Shown here in pieces: positions 19,479-31,300 of a stretch of DNA of 64,000 nt (positions are counted from its first letter, which is position 1; each line of letters starts with the position of its first letter). The notes beneath the pieces are model-generated. The model saw only the letters and a list, made by a program, of their open reading frames with translations, had not been told where the DNA came from and ran no database searches. Made by a program: the position numbers and the translations under genes. The DNA is taken from assembly GCA_021713295.1 (NCBI GenBank), contig JAKJJU010000001.1, positions 1-64,000 of the forward strand, in the 5' to 3' direction. The stretch is from Thiotrichales bacterium 19S3-11 (GTDB lineage Bacteria; Pseudomonadota; Gammaproteobacteria; Francisellales; Francisellaceae).

Positions 19479-19672
19479 CTTTAGATTATTTTCTGAAGCT
19501 ATGCGTCTGATTATACTGCTAATCTATGCTAAAATCAAGAGAAATGTGTAATTTTTATAAAAATTTCTGATTATTTTAAACCATAGATAAAACCCTACAG
19601 GCATGCTATAAAATTGGTTTCGAATAGACTAACATTGAAAAAAACGCTTGAAAAACGGAGTATTTAATCAGA

Positions 19673-21075
19673 ATGGATAAAACGTTTTTACTATTAAGTC
19701 GACTTTCTTCCCTTGCATGTCTTTCTGAGCAAGATTTACTATTTTTAGCTAAAAATGGAGAAATTTTTTCATTAAAAACAGGGGATTATTTATTACATCA
19801 AAACGATAATACTGATCACTTATTCATTATAATTCAAGGCAAAATGATTGCTTTAGAAATTAGCCCAGTATTCAATGAGGAACGAATTATTGCTCATATT
19901 AAAACTGGAGAAATTGTCGGAGAGTTAGGTGTTCTTAGCGACAAAAAAAGAGCTTTATCTATTCGATCACATTCAAATGCTAATGTTTTTAAAATCAATA
20001 AATCCTTAGCAAAGCAACTTTTTAACTCTAGCTTGACTTTTCATAAACTAATTAGCAATAGTATTATTGACCGCTTTCAATCTGTATTAAATACTCAAGA
20101 TACATCACAAAAAAAAATCATTTCGCTTTTGTGCGCAAATGATACAATTAATGATGATGAATTGATAAAGAGGCTGACTTTATTTAATAATCATATCAAG
20201 CTTATTACAGAACAAGATGTATTTAAATCAATTAAAAATCCTTGTTATCACGATATGATGTTATGAGTTGAAAATAACCTTAGTAAGGATAAAACTACCA
20301 TTCTTTACAGTAAGCGTTATCAAGGCGTATGGCTTGATGTTTGTTTGCATTTTTCAGATCAATTTATTGTAGTGGCAGATAATAATCAAAAAGCTCATTA
20401 TGATATGAGTATTATACAGTTACTTAATACCTATTACTCTTATGATAAGGAACTTATTTTACTCAATTCAACTGCCAAAACTAGAAGCAATACCCACCAT
20501 TGGATAAAAGAAATTAACTACTTTAGACATCATCATATTCAATTTGATGATCCAAACTCATTAACGCGATGCGTTCGATTTCTTTCAGGACAAGCACGAG
20601 CATTAGTACTTAGTGGTGGTGGTGGGCGCGGTTGGACTCATATCGGTGCTTTATACGCTTTCTCAGAAAATAAAATTGACTTTGATCTTGTAGGCGGTAC
20701 TAGTGTTGGAGCTATCATTGCAGCACTTTATGCCACTGGCAAACCTATTGAAGAACTCGTGATGTTGCTTCAGAAATAATACAAAAATCAGGGCGAATTG
20801 ATGCGGTTGACTTAGGAAATATTGGCTCAAATGAAATCTCCTATAATTTGCCAAAGTATTTTTTTGCCATGAAGTATTTAATTAGGAACTTATCTAAAAT
20901 TATTATGGATACAATGACCACCGCTTCTGATAGCCATGTAAAACAAAATAAGGCTTTAATCAATGGGTTTTTGATATCCCCTAAGCTAGATAATTACGGG
21001 TTGCTAGGCAATAGCTTAAAGGGCAAGTCAAATTTAATGCAAATAGGCTATAGTGAAGCACTAGAAACAATTTAA
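19673..21075 (+). pseudogene. Decayed cNMP-binding-domain/patatin phospholipase gene
   Basis: The 5' part (197 codons) encodes a cyclic-nucleotide-binding domain (LLHQNDNTDHLFIIIQGK, then GEIVGELGVLSDKKRA). An in-frame TGA at 20264 breaks it. The same frame continues to 20779 and encodes the patatin oxyanion loop SGGGGRGWTHIGAL and nucleophile elbow GGTSVGA. A frameshift near 20758-20766 follows: reading resumes in another frame as DVASEIIQKSGRIDAVDLG and runs to 21075. The segment that should carry the catalytic Asp (DGG) is absent, so there is also an internal deletion of roughly 100 or more codons. Intact relatives are lysophospholipase/neuropathy-target-esterase-like proteins. The TTG at 20345 is not a real start. 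Confidence 0.9.
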
Positions 21076-21122
21076 AAATCTCAATAATCACTTAATTTCT
21101 ATGCATCAACTTAAAATTAGAA

Positions 21123-21578
21123 TCAGATAGCGGAAGTTAATAAATGCTTCTGTTCTTGTGAAATACAGTGCTTCATAACACGTTTGAATGCTTCAATATC
21201 TTTTTCTGGGCATCCTTTTAGTAAGAGCGTCCAAAATTGATCAGCTTCTTTTCCCAAAGCTAAAACCAACATTTGACCCTTTTCTGTCAAACTATGTAAT
21301 ACAGAACGTCCATCTTCATGAGATTGCTCTCTTAGGATATAACCATTTTGCTCTAAACGCTTTAGTGAACGTGTTAGACTTTGTGACTCTAACTTAAGTG
21401 CTGAAGCCAAGTCTGATTTGCTTGAGCGATCTCCTTCAAATACTAACGTAACTAAAAGCATGCGATCTAAAGGAGTCAAATCATGCTCATGAGCAAACTG
21501 ATTAAAATACTTGCGCCAGATTGATGCCATATCACGAAATAATATCGTTAATGCACTAAATTTTGAAATATCCATCAT
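21123..21578 (-). CDS. MarR-family transcriptional regulator
   Basis: A 151-residue winged-helix regulator. The recognition helix region is SDLASALKLESQSLTRSLKRLE, quoted here as SDLASALKLESQ (near residue 58) followed by the wing REQSHEDGRS, whose D-x-R is a MarR hallmark. It probably binds DNA as a dimer and responds to small aromatic or drug-like ligands, inferred from family. An inverted repeat lies just upstream of its start and may be its own operator. No obvious target gene adjoins it. Confidence 0.9.
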   Translation of the reverse strand: MMDISKFSALTILFRDMASIWRKYFNQFAHEHDLTPLDRMLLVTLVFEGDRSSKSDLASALKLESQSLTRSLKRLEQNGYILREQSHEDGRSVLHSLTEKGQMLVLALGKEADQFWTLLLKGCPEKDIEAFKRVMKHCISQEQKHLLTSAI

Positions 21579-21595
21579 TAAAAACCTTATGTTTT

Positions 21596-21616
21596 ATAGT
21601 TTGGTCATTAAACTAT
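21596..21616. promoter_or_regulatory. Candidate MarR operator
   Basis: ATAGTTT (21596-21602) and AAACTAT (21610-21616) are perfect inverted arms separated by 7 bases, 18 bases upstream of the marR-like start. A second inverted repeat (ATACTG at 21656-21661, CAGTAT at 21672-21677) lies further upstream. Autoregulation through the nearer site is typical of the family and is inferred. Confidence 0.45.
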
Positions 21617-21733
21617 CATAAATTGACCTGTATAATCAATTATCAATTTAGCAATATACTGACTCTTAATACAGTATAGTCAAGTTTTAGTATAAGATTA
21701 ACTTTTTAAAAAAACCTCTCACGTTAATACCTA

Positions 21734-22747
21734 TTAATCAAGCTCTGTTAACCACCAGCGTGGCTTAACTTGAATTTTTTCATTTTCATCAAACTGATTT
21801 TCTAATAATCTAAGCGCACCAGCAACTGCAATCATTGCTCCATTATCAGTACAATATTCAATTTTTGGAAAATAAGTTTTTACATTTAATTTAGCATCTA
21901 GCAACTTAAAGCCACTTCTTAAACGTTCATTTGCACCCACACCACCTGCAATGACAATACGCTTATAACCTGTAGCTTTGATGGCACGTTTCGTTTTAAT
22001 TAAAATTGTATCCACCACGGCCTCTTCAAAAGCATAAGCTAAATCTGCCTTAGTTTGTTGCGATTTATCTGAAGATTGCCAGGCATTTAAAACTGCAGTT
22101 TTAAGACCACTAAAACTAAAATCAAGTCCAGGGCGATCCGTCATTGGTCTCGGTAGGTGAAATATACCTTTACGACCTGTTTGAGCTAACTGAGCTAATA
22201 ATGCACCACCCGGATAATCTAGGCCCAATAATTTGGCTGTTTTATCAAATGCCTCGCCTGCAGCATCATCAATCGACTCTCCCAATAATTGGTAGTTAGC
22301 GAAAGAATTAACACCAATCAACTGCGTATGGCCGCCAGATACCAATAAGGCAATAAATGGATATTGAGGTTTATCTTCTTCCAATCTTACAGCCATTAAA
22401 TGACCTTCCAAATGGTGAATGCCAACAGCAGGGATTCCCAGAGCATATGCCAGAGATTTAGCAAATGCAGCGCCCACCATCAAAGCACCAACTAATCCCG
22501 GTCCTTTGGTATAGCTAATAGCATCAATTGAACTGTTCGTTAATTGATTGTCTTTTAGCAGTGTTTTTAATAAGGGAAGTAACTTTTTAACATGGTCACG
22601 AGAAGCCAATTCAGGCACAACACCGCCATAGCGTGCATGCATTTTTGCTTGCGTATAGACAATATGATCAATTAACGCGTCTTTCTCGGTATCATAAAGC
22701 GCTAAGCCTGTCTCATCACACGATGTTTCAATTGCAAGGATAATCAT
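21734..22747 (-). CDS. tsaD: tRNA N6-adenosine threonylcarbamoyltransferase TsaD
   Basis: A 337-residue protein of the Kae1/TsaD family that completes the t6A modification at position 37 of ANN-reading tRNAs, with TsaB, TsaC and TsaE. Visible signatures are the N-terminal ETSCDETG, the metal-binding HHLEGH, LVSGGHT and the C-terminal DNGAMIA. Length is normal. It follows galU by 20 bases and probably shares its transcript. Confidence 0.97.
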   Translation of the reverse strand: MIILAIETSCDETGLALYDTEKDALIDHIVYTQAKMHARYGGVVPELASRDHVKKLLPLLKTLLKDNQLTNSSIDAISYTKGPGLVGALMVGAAFAKSLAYALGIPAVGIHHLEGHLMAVRLEEDKPQYPFIALLVSGGHTQLIGVNSFANYQLLGESIDDAAGEAFDKTAKLLGLDYPGGALLAQLAQTGRKGIFHLPRPMTDRPGLDFSFSGLKTAVLNAWQSSDKSQQTKADLAYAFEEAVVDTILIKTKRAIKATGYKRIVIAGGVGANERLRSGFKLLDAKLNVKTYFPKIEYCTDNGAMIAVAGALRLLENQFDENEKIQVKPRWWLTELD

Positions 22748-22767
22748 TATTATTTTTTATTCACTAT

Positions 22768-23634
22768 TTAATTTAACTGAAGTATTTGGCGAACATAACA
22801 TTCAAACTGATTACCAAACTCTGGATGCTTACGTGTATATTCAAAGTTAGCAATTAAAAACCCAAGCTTATCACCACAATCATAACGCCTGCCATCAAAG
22901 CGATGTGCCACTAAGCGTTGCGTTAATGCTAAAGATTCAATTGCATCAGTTAACTGAATTTCTCCACCAGCACCCTTATCTTGATTATTTAAGTGATAAA
23001 ATATCTCAGCTGGTAAGATGTAACGCCCAACAATGCCTAAATCACTTGGCGCATCTTCTGGCTGTGGTTTTTCAACTAAATGCCTAATCGATAAATTATC
23101 TTCAAGCAAAGAAACCATACCATAGTTTATGGTCTCTTCTTTTTTTATTGGCTGAACTGCAATGATACCGCACTTATGATACTCATAAGCTTCTACCATC
23201 TGCTTAAGACAACCCACTCTTTTTGACTCAATTAAATCATCAGCTAATAAAACTGCAAAAGGCTCATTACCAATCAGTGGTGCTGCACAATTAACCGCAT
23301 GACCTAAACCTAATGCCTCAGTTTGCCTAACATAAATACAAGTAACATCCTTTGGCAGCATAGATTGTACCTGTTCTAAAAAGTCTAACTTATTCTTTTC
23401 TAATAACTTAGTTTCTAATTCAAAATTTTTATCAAAATAATCTTCAATTGAACGTTTATAAATTGAAGTAACAAATATTAACTCTTTGATTCCTGCATCA
23501 ATCGCTTCTCTAACTGCATACTCAATCAAAGGTTTATCAACCACCGTTAGCATTTCCTTTGGAAGTGCTTTAGTAGCAGGCAGAAAGCGCGTTCCTAAAC
23601 CAGCTACTGGAAAAACTGCCTTTTTTATCATCAT
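22768..23634 (-). CDS. galU: UTP--glucose-1-phosphate uridylyltransferase
   Basis: A 288-residue nucleotidyltransferase making UDP-glucose for surface polysaccharides. The N-terminal VFPVAGLGTRFLPATK and KALPKEML form the UTP-binding site; LLADDLI and VEKP follow in the expected order. The start codon overlaps the stop of the lapA-like gene by 4 bases (ATGA), so translation is coupled; ATG at 23631 is an equally possible start. Confidence 0.95.
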   Translation of the reverse strand: MMIKKAVFPVAGLGTRFLPATKALPKEMLTVVDKPLIEYAVREAIDAGIKELIFVTSIYKRSIEDYFDKNFELETKLLEKNKLDFLEQVQSMLPKDVTCIYVRQTEALGLGHAVNCAAPLIGNEPFAVLLADDLIESKRVGCLKQMVEAYEYHKCGIIAVQPIKKEETINYGMVSLLEDNLSIRHLVEKPQPEDAPSDLGIVGRYILPAEIFYHLNNQDKGAGGEIQLTDAIESLALTQRLVAHRFDGRRYDCGDKLGFLIANFEYTRKHPEFGNQFECYVRQILQLN

Positions 23635-23858
23635 GACTTACTCGCTGATTTTTTCTTTCGGTTACTACGCCCTCTAAAATAGCCTACCAATATTCCCAAA
23701 ACTGCACCGACAATAAATGCAATTAAAATGATAATTACCAAAGGAAGGGTTACTTCACCAAAAAAATAATCCAATAAAACAAGATGCGCATTTAGTATTG
23801 AAAAGCCAATCACCACTACAAGCACAACGATTAAAAAAAACCACCATAGATATTTCAT
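23631..23858 (-). CDS. LapA-domain small membrane protein (DUF1049)
   Basis: A 75-residue protein with two hydrophobic helices (about residues 5-24 and 38-62) and a basic cytoplasmic tail (YFRGRSNRKKKSASK). The spacing and the N-A-x-x-V-x-L-D-Y-F pattern between helices fit the LapA/YciS group, which in enterics assists LPS assembly regulation together with LapB. No lapB gene follows here; galU does, with a 4-base overlap. A good ribosome binding site (AGGAG) precedes the start. Confidence 0.75.
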   Translation of the reverse strand: MKYLWWFFLIVVLVVVIGFSILNAHLVLLDYFFGEVTLPLVIIILIAFIVGAVLGILVGYFRGRSNRKKKSASKS

Positions 23859-23887
23859 TAAACAAACTCCTAAAAAGCATCTCCATA

Positions 23888-23914
23888 AAATAAAAAAGGC
23901 ATCTTTTCAATGCC
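23888..23914 (-). terminator. Rho-independent terminator of the rpoBC transcript
   Basis: On the minus strand, GGCAT-TGAAAAG-ATGCC is followed by six T and then ATTTT. It lies 60 bases after the rpoC stop and before lapA, separating the RNA polymerase operon from lapA-galU-tsaD. Confidence 0.85.
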
Positions 23915-23973
23915 TGTATTAGTGTAATGTATTCTCAATCGCTATAAAAGCAAAAGTATTGACATAGCGCCAA

Positions 23974-26900
23974 TTAGATACTTTCTGAGTCATCTAAAAG
24001 ATCAGAATCGTCACCTGCCTGCTGTAATGCAGCAGACAAAGACATTTCAATTTCTTCCATACTTAAGACGTCTTCCTCTTCATCAAATAGCTCATGTTCA
24101 CGACGGCGCTCAAGATGATAGGCAAGCCCAGTACCACCAGGAATTAAACGACCAATAAGTACATTTTCTTTTAAGCCTCTTAACTCATCTGATTGCCCAC
24201 TGACTGCTGCTTCAGTCAACACACGTGTAGTTTCCTGGAATGATGCCGCTGATAAGAAAGATTCTGTCGATAACGACGCTTTTGTAATACCTAATAACAC
24301 AGGTTCATAAAGTGCCTCAATCTTACCTTCTTCTCGTAATTGATCATTTGCTTCTAAGACTTGAACTAACTCTAATTGTTCACCTGAAACGAAACGGCTA
24401 TCACCTGGTGCAGTAATGACAATTTTACGCAACATCTGACGAATAACCACCTCAATATGCTTATCATTAATACCTACACCTTGTAAGCGATAAACATCTT
24501 GAATTTCATTAACAATATAATCCGCTAGAACCGTAATTCCTTTCAGTCTCAAAATTTCATGCGGGTCTAATGGACCATCTGAAATAATTTCACCCTTATC
24601 AACATGCTCACCTTCAAAGACGTTAATATGACGCCACTTTGGAATCATAATTTCTACTTGATCGCTATCTTCTGGCGAGATAACCAAACGACGTTTACCT
24701 TTAGTTTCTTTACCAAAGCTAACAACACCAGCAATATCAGCCATAATTGCAGCATCTTTTGGACGTCTAGCCTCAAAAAGATCAGCAACACGTGGTAAAC
24801 CACCGGTAATATCTTTGTTTTTAGAGCCTTCCTGAGGAATACGTGCAATAACATCCCCAACTTCTACCTTATTACCACTTTCAAGGTTAATAAGTGCACC
24901 TTGAGGCATAAAATAACTTGCTGGAATCTGCGTATTCGGGAAGTTCAATTCGTTACCTTTAGCATCAACAAGACGAATCAATGGCTTTAATTCACGGCCA
25001 CCTGATTTTTGTGTATCCGTAATAACAATACTACTTAATCCGGTTAATTCATCAGCCTGACGATTCATCGTAACGCCATCTAGAAAATCCACAAACTCAA
25101 CTTTACCTGCAACTTCTGTAATTACTGGATGTGTATGTGGATCCCAAGTTGCAACAATATTACCCGCATCCACTTCTGCTGCATCTTCTATTGAAACAAC
25201 AGCACCATATGGCAGCTTGTAACGTTCACGTTCACGACCAAATTTATCGACAACAGATAATTCGCCTGAACGAGAAACTACAACTAAATTACCCTCTTTA
25301 TTACGTACCGTTTTTAAATTGTTAAATTTGATGTGGCCCGCATTTTTCACTTGAACCTGACTGTCTGCAGCTGACTGTGATGCAGCACCACCAATATGGA
25401 ATGTCCGCATTGTAAGCTGTGTCCCCGGCTCACCAATAGACTGAGCAGCAATAACACCAACTGACTCACCAACATTAACACGATGACCACGTGCAAGATC
25501 ACGACCATAGCACATAGAGCAAAGACCACGACGCGTTTGACAAGCAATAGCTGAGCGTACTTTAATACTATCAACTGCTGCTTCTTCAATTAAGAAAATT
25601 AACTTCTCATCGATTAACGTATTTTGTTCAATTAATACTTCATCACTACCAGGACGACAAATATCTTCCGCCGTCACACGCCCAAGTACTCGATCACGTA
25701 ATGGTACAACCACATCTCCACCTTCAATTAAAGGTGTCATTAATAGGCCATCTTCCGTACCACAGTCATCTTCAATAATCACTAAATCTTGTGCCACATC
25801 AACTAAACGTCGAGTAAGATACCCTGAGTTTGCTGTTTTTAACGCAGTATCAGCCAAACCTTTACGAGCACCGTGAGTTGAAGTGAAGTACTGTAATACC
25901 GATAAACCTTCACGGAAATTAGCTGTAATTGGTGTTTCAATAATTGAGCCATCTGGTTTTGCCATTAGACCACGCATACCAGCAAGCTGTCTAATTTGAG
26001 CTGCAGATCCACGTGCACCGGAATCTGCCATCATATAAACCGAATTGAAAGATTCCTGTTCTTTGGTTTTACCGGATTTATCTTTTACCTTCTCTTTAGA
26101 AATTACTTCCATCATAGCCTTAGCAACTTGGCTATTCGCACGTGACCAAATATCGATAACCTTATTATAACGCTCACCATTCGTCACAAGACCATTGGCA
26201 TACTGATCGGAGATCTCTTTGACTTGATCTTCAGCTTGAGACAGAATTTCAATTTTCTCATCTGGCACTAACATATCATCAATACCAATTGAAATACCTG
26301 AACGTGTCGAATAATGAAAACCAGAATACATCAACTGATCAGCAAAAATAACCGTTGCCTTGGTTCCAAGCCTTCTGTAACTCTCATCAATTAATTTAGC
26401 AACCACTTTCTTAGTTAATGGTTTATTAATTAAAGCAAACGGCAAACCATCAGGTAGAATATCTGATAATAATGCTCTACCTACCGTCGTCTCAACAACA
26501 CCACTTTCAGAGACATAATCTCCTTTTTCATTTAAAACTTTATGATTCAACCGTACTTTAATTTTCGCCTGCAAATCAATCTTACCAGCATGATAAGCAC
26601 GTTGAACTTGTAAAAGATCTGAAAATAATTTACCTTCACCTTTAGCATTAATGCGCTCTCTCGTCATGTAATACAAACCAAGCACAATATCCTGTGTTGG
26701 TGAGATAATTGGCGTACCATGCGCTGGCGATAAAATATTATTTGTTGACATCATCAATGTCCGCGCTTCTAACTGCGCTTCTAATGATAATGGCACATGT
26801 ACGGCCATTTGGTCACCATCAAAGTCAGCATTAAAGGCGACACAAACTAAAGGATGTAATTGAATTGCCTTACCTTCAATTAGTACTGGTTCAAACGCTT

Positions 26901-28203
26901 GAATACCTAGTCTATGCAACGTTGGCGCACGGTTCAGCATAACTGGATGTTCACGAATAACTTGATCTAGTATATCCCAAACAACCGCCTCTTCACGCTC
27001 AACCATCTTTTTAGCTGCTTTAATCGTTGAAGCATGTTCTTGTAACTCTAATTGGCTGTAAATAAATGGTTTAAATAACTCTAAAGCCATCTTCTTCGGT
27101 AGGCCACATTGATGAAGTTTTAATGTTGGTCCAACAACAATCACCGAACGACCAGAGTAATCAACACGTTTCCCCAATAAGTTTTGTCGAAAACGACCCT
27201 GCTTTCCTTTAATCATATCGGCCAAAGACTTCAAAGCACGCTTATTAGAACCTGTTACAGCTCGGCCACGACGACCATTATCTAATAATGCATCAACCGC
27301 CTCTTGCAGCATACGCTTTTCGTTTCTAACAATAATATCAGGTGCATTAAGCTCCAATAACCGCTTAAGACGATTATTACGGTTTATCACTCTACGATAT
27401 AAATCATTTAAATCTGATGTAGCAAATCGTCCACCATCCAGTGGCACTAACGGGCGTAAATCAGGTGGCAAAACTGGCAAAACAGTTAAAATCATCCACT
27501 CTGACTTGTTACCTGAATCTGCAAAAGCTTCCAATAATTTTAGGCGCTTTGTTAATTTTTTGATTTTAGTCTCTGAGTTAGTCGCAGGCAATTCTTCACG
27601 AATCATCTCAATTTCACTATTTAGATCAATAGCACATAAAAGTTTGTGAATCGCTTCAGCACCCATTAATGCTTCAAATTCATCACCATATTCTTCAAGG
27701 GCATCTAAATAGGTTTCTTCTGCAAGTAATTGGCCACGTTCAAATGGCGTCATTCCTGGATCAGTAACAACATAGGCTTCAAAGTACAAAATACGCTCGA
27801 TATCACGTAACGTCATATCAAGGAACAAACCAATACGTGATGGTAACGACTTCAAAAACCAAATATGGGCGACAGGACACGCTAATTCAATATGCCCCAT
27901 ACGTTCACGACGCACACGCGACTGTGTTACTTCAACACCACATTTCTCACAAATAATACCACGATGCTTCAAACGCTTATATTTACCACATAAGCACTCA
28001 TAATCTTTTACTGGACCAAAAATTTTAGCGCAGAATAAACCATCGCGCTCTGGCTTAAAAGTACGATAATTAATCGTTTCCGGCTTTTTAACTTCACCGT
28101 ATGACCAGCTACGAATCATTTCCGGGGATGCAAGTGCAACACGAATACGGTCAAACTCTTGCTCTTTACCTTGTTGCTTGATACTGCTAAGTAAATCTTT
28201 CAA
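23974..28203 (-). CDS. rpoC: DNA-directed RNA polymerase subunit beta'
   Basis: A 1409-residue beta' subunit of normal gammaproteobacterial length. Near the N-terminus the zinc-binding cysteines appear in [20 protein letters not shown]; the active-site loop NADFDGDQM holds the three Asp that chelate the catalytic Mg2+; the second zinc site is [13 protein letters not shown]. The C-terminus ends in an acidic tail. It follows rpoB by 102 bases on the same transcript and is closed by a terminator at 23888-23914. Confidence 0.99.
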   Translation of the reverse strand: MKDLLSSIKQQGKEQEFDRIRVALASPEMIRSWSYGEVKKPETINYRTFKPERDGLFCAKIFGPVKDYECLCGKYKRLKHRGIICEKCGVEVTQSRVRRERMGHIELACPVAHIWFLKSLPSRIGLFLDMTLRDIERILYFEAYVVTDPGMTPFERGQLLAEETYLDALEEYGDEFEALMGAEAIHKLLCAIDLNSEIEMIREELPATNSETKIKKLTKRLKLLEAFADSGNKSEWMILTVLPVLPPDLRPLVPLDGGRFATSDLNDLYRRVINRNNRLKRLLELNAPDIIVRNEKRMLQEAVDALLDNGRRGRAVTGSNKRALKSLADMIKGKQGRFRQNLLGKRVDYSGRSVIVVGPTLKLHQCGLPKKMALELFKPFIYSQLELQEHASTIKAAKKMVEREEAVVWDILDQVIREHPVMLNRAPTLHRLGIQAFEPVLIEGKAIQLHPLVCVAFNADFDGDQMAVHVPLSLEAQLEARTLMMSTNNILSPAHGTPIISPTQDIVLGLYYMTRERINAKGEGKLFSDLLQVQRAYHAGKIDLQAKIKVRLNHKVLNEKGDYVSESGVVETTVGRALLSDILPDGLPFALINKPLTKKVVAKLIDESYRRLGTKATVIFADQLMYSGFHYSTRSGISIGIDDMLVPDEKIEILSQAEDQVKEISDQYANGLVTNGERYNKVIDIWSRANSQVAKAMMEVISKEKVKDKSGKTKEQESFNSVYMMADSGARGSAAQIRQLAGMRGLMAKPDGSIIETPITANFREGLSVLQYFTSTHGARKGLADTALKTANSGYLTRRLVDVAQDLVIIEDDCGTEDGLLMTPLIEGGDVVVPLRDRVLGRVTAEDICRPGSDEVLIEQNTLIDEKLIFLIEEAAVDSIKVRSAIACQTRRGLCSMCYGRDLARGHRVNVGESVGVIAAQSIGEPGTQLTMRTFHIGGAASQSAADSQVQVKNAGHIKFNNLKTVRNKEGNLVVVSRSGELSVVDKFGRERERYKLPYGAVVSIEDAAEVDAGNIVATWDPHTHPVITEVAGKVEFVDFLDGVTMNRQADELTGLSSIVITDTQKSGGRELKPLIRLVDAKGNELNFPNTQIPASYFMPQGALINLESGNKVEVGDVIARIPQEGSKNKDITGGLPRVADLFEARRPKDAAIMADIAGVVSFGKETKGKRRLVISPEDSDQVEIMIPKWRHINVFEGEHVDKGEIISDGPLDPHEILRLKGITVLADYIVNEIQDVYRLQGVGINDKHIEVVIRQMLRKIVITAPGDSRFVSGEQLELVQVLEANDQLREEGKIEALYEPVLLGITKASLSTESFLSAASFQETTRVLTEAAVSGQSDELRGLKENVLIGRLIPGGTGLAYHLERRREHELFDEEEDVLSMEEIEMSLSAALQQAGDDSDLLDDSESI

Positions 28204-28305
28204 GGTTATTCTCCCATTTATTTATAACATTTATCAATTAACTTAAACACAGAAGGGTTTTGTAAAAACCCTACCTACTCTCTTGTAACCTAATAAGCTA
28301 AATCA

Positions 28306-31300
28306 TTAATCAGAAGATAACTCCATATCAATGCCTAACGCTCTAACTTCTTTCATTAATACATTGAAAGATTCAGGCACACCGGCATCAATATATTGAT
28401 TACCATCAACGATATTTTTATACATTCGTGTTCTACCGGTGACATCATCTGATTTCACTGTCAACATTTCACGCAATGTATAAGCTGCACCATAAGCTTC
28501 TAGTGCCCAAACTTCCATCTCACCAAAACGCTGACCACCAAATTGTGCTTTACCACCTAATGGTTGTTGCGTGACTAAGGAGTAAGAACCTGTCGAACGA
28601 GCATGCATTTTGTCATCAACTAAATGATTTAGTTTTAACATATACATATAGCCTACTGTGACTTTCCGTTCAAATGCCTGACCAGTTCTACCATCATAGA
28701 GCGTCATCTGACCTGACTCTGGTAAATCACAGAACTTCAACAATGCTTTAATATCGGCTTCTTTTGCCCCATCAAAAACAGGCGTTGCAATCGGCACACC
28801 CGTTTTTAAATTATGCGCTAATTCAATGATTTCTTGATCATCTAATTCATCTAGATTTTCTTTTTTATCACCAAATTTATTATAGACTTCACTCAATAAT
28901 ACTCTTAATTCTTTTACTTTTAATTTTTTCTCAAGCATTGCATTGACTTTATCGCCTAAACCTTTTGCCGCAAGACCCATATGGGTTTCTAGTACTTGTC
29001 CAATATTCATACGTGATGGCACACCTAATGGGTTAAGTACGATATCAACCGGCGTTCCATCATCTAAGTACGGCATATCTTCAATCGGCAATATTCGAGA
29101 GACCACACCCTTATTACCGTGACGACCTGCCATCTTATCACCTGGTTGAATATGACGTTTAACGGCTATATAAACTTTAACAATTTTCAATACGCCTGGT
29201 GATAAATCATCACCTTGAATTAATTTCTTACGCTTTTCATTAAATTTTTCATCGTATGCTTGACGTGCTTCATCCATTTGCTTTTTAGCAGCCAATAAGT
29301 CATCCATAATTGATTGAGCCTCAACACGAATACCAAACCACTGATCTAGTGGAGTTTCTTCCAAATAATCCGCCTTGATTTCTTGGCCTTTTTTCAATTT
29401 TGAACCGGATACAGCTTTTTGACCAATCAGTAATGCACCTAAGCGTTGACGCACAACATTCTCAATAATACGATACTCATCATTTAAATCTTGACGAACA
29501 CGCTCTAATGCCTCTTTTTCAATAGACTCTGCACGCGAATCTTTTTCAACACCATCACGGGTAAAGACTTGAACATCAATTACTGTTCCATGCATTCCAG
29601 TTGGCATACGCAATGAACTATCTTTAACATCTGATGCTTTTTCACCAAAAATAGCACGCAGTAACTTTTCTTCTGGTGTTAACTGTGTTTCAGCCTTAGG
29701 CGTTACTTTAGCAACTAAAATATCACCTGGTTTAATTTCAGCTCCAATATGCACAATCCCAGCTTCATCTAGTTTTGTCAGTGCACTCTCAGAAACATTA
29801 GGAATATCCGATGTAATTTCTTCAGGACCTAATTTAGTATCACGTGCAATACAAGTTAACTCTTCGATATGTATTGAAGTATAACGATCCTCTTCTACGA
29901 CTCTTTCTGATAGTAAGATTGAATCCTCAAAGTTGAAACCATTCCAAGGCATAAAGGCAACCATTAAATTTTGACCTAACGCTAATTCACCTTTATCTGT
30001 AGAAAAACCATCAGCTAGAATGTCACCTTTCACAATATGATCGCCAGGTTTAACCAAAGGTCTTTGGTTAATACACGTTGTATGGTTTGAGCGTCTAAAC
30101 TTAGTAAGACGATAAATATCAACCCATGAATCACTTCCAGAAGATTCTTTTTCATCCACCTTAATAACGATACGTCCACTATCAACATCTTCAACAATAC
30201 CTGAACGCTTTGCAACAATACAAGCACCAGAGTCACGCGCAACAATACGCTCCATACCTGTACCAACCAACGGCTTATCCGCTTTCAAAGTTGGTACTGC
30301 TTGTCGTTGCATGTTTGAGCCCATCAAGGCACGGTTCGCATCATCATGCTCTAAGAAAGGAATTAATGCCGCAGCTGCTGAGACCATTTGCTTGGTTGAG
30401 ACATCCATAAACTGAACTTGATCAGCTGTGGTAAACATCGCTTCACCTTTAAAACGACACTGAATCAACTCATCTGTCAAACGATTATCTTTATCAAGCG
30501 AGGCAGAAGCCTGTGCAATAACATATTTCCCTTCATCCATTGCAGATAAATAAGAAATTTCATCCGTTGCTTTACCATCAATTACTTTACGATAAGGCGC
30601 TTCAAGAAAACCATAGGAATTAGTTCTTGCATAACAAGCCAATGAATTAATCAAACCAATATTAGGGCCTTCTGGTGTTTCAATTGGACACAGACGACCA
30701 TAATGCGTTGGATGCACATCTCGAACTTCAAAGCCTGCACGATCACGTGATAACCCACCTGGGCCTAATGCAGAAATACGGCGCTTATGAGTTACCTCTG
30801 ATAATGGGTTATTCTGATCCATAAATTGTGATAGCTGTCCAGAACCAAAAAACTCACGAATCGCAGCAGTAATCGGTTTAGCATTAACCAAATCTTGAGG
30901 CATCGCAGATTCACGATCAACTAAAGATAGGCGCTCTCTAACTGCTCGCTCAACACGAACCAATCCAATACGGAATTGGTTTTCTGTCATCTCACCAACA
31001 CCACGGACACGTCGATTGCCGAGGTTATCAATATCATCGACTTCACCTAAACCATCTCTAATATTAATTAATTCACGAATAACAGCAACGATATCTTCTT
31101 TTGTTAGAACTGAAGCACCAGTCTTATCTTTATAACCAAGACGTGAATTAAACTTCATACGCCCTACTGGTGACAAGTCATAGCGATCCTCAGCAAAGAA
31201 TAAACTATCAAATAAACCTTGGGCAGATTCAGCCGTTGGTGGTTCACCAGGGCGCATAACACGATAGATTTCAACTAAAGCATCCATCTGCGTATTAGCA

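Noticed and set aside
20264..20266. TGA as selenocysteine or readthrough codon
   Set aside because: No SECIS-like element is apparent and other lesions (frameshift, deletion) show decay.
20345..20779. A separate patatin gene from a TTG start
   Set aside because: The TTG is only the first start-like codon after the in-frame TGA; the domain is continuous with the upstream cNMP frame, so this is part of a pseudogene.
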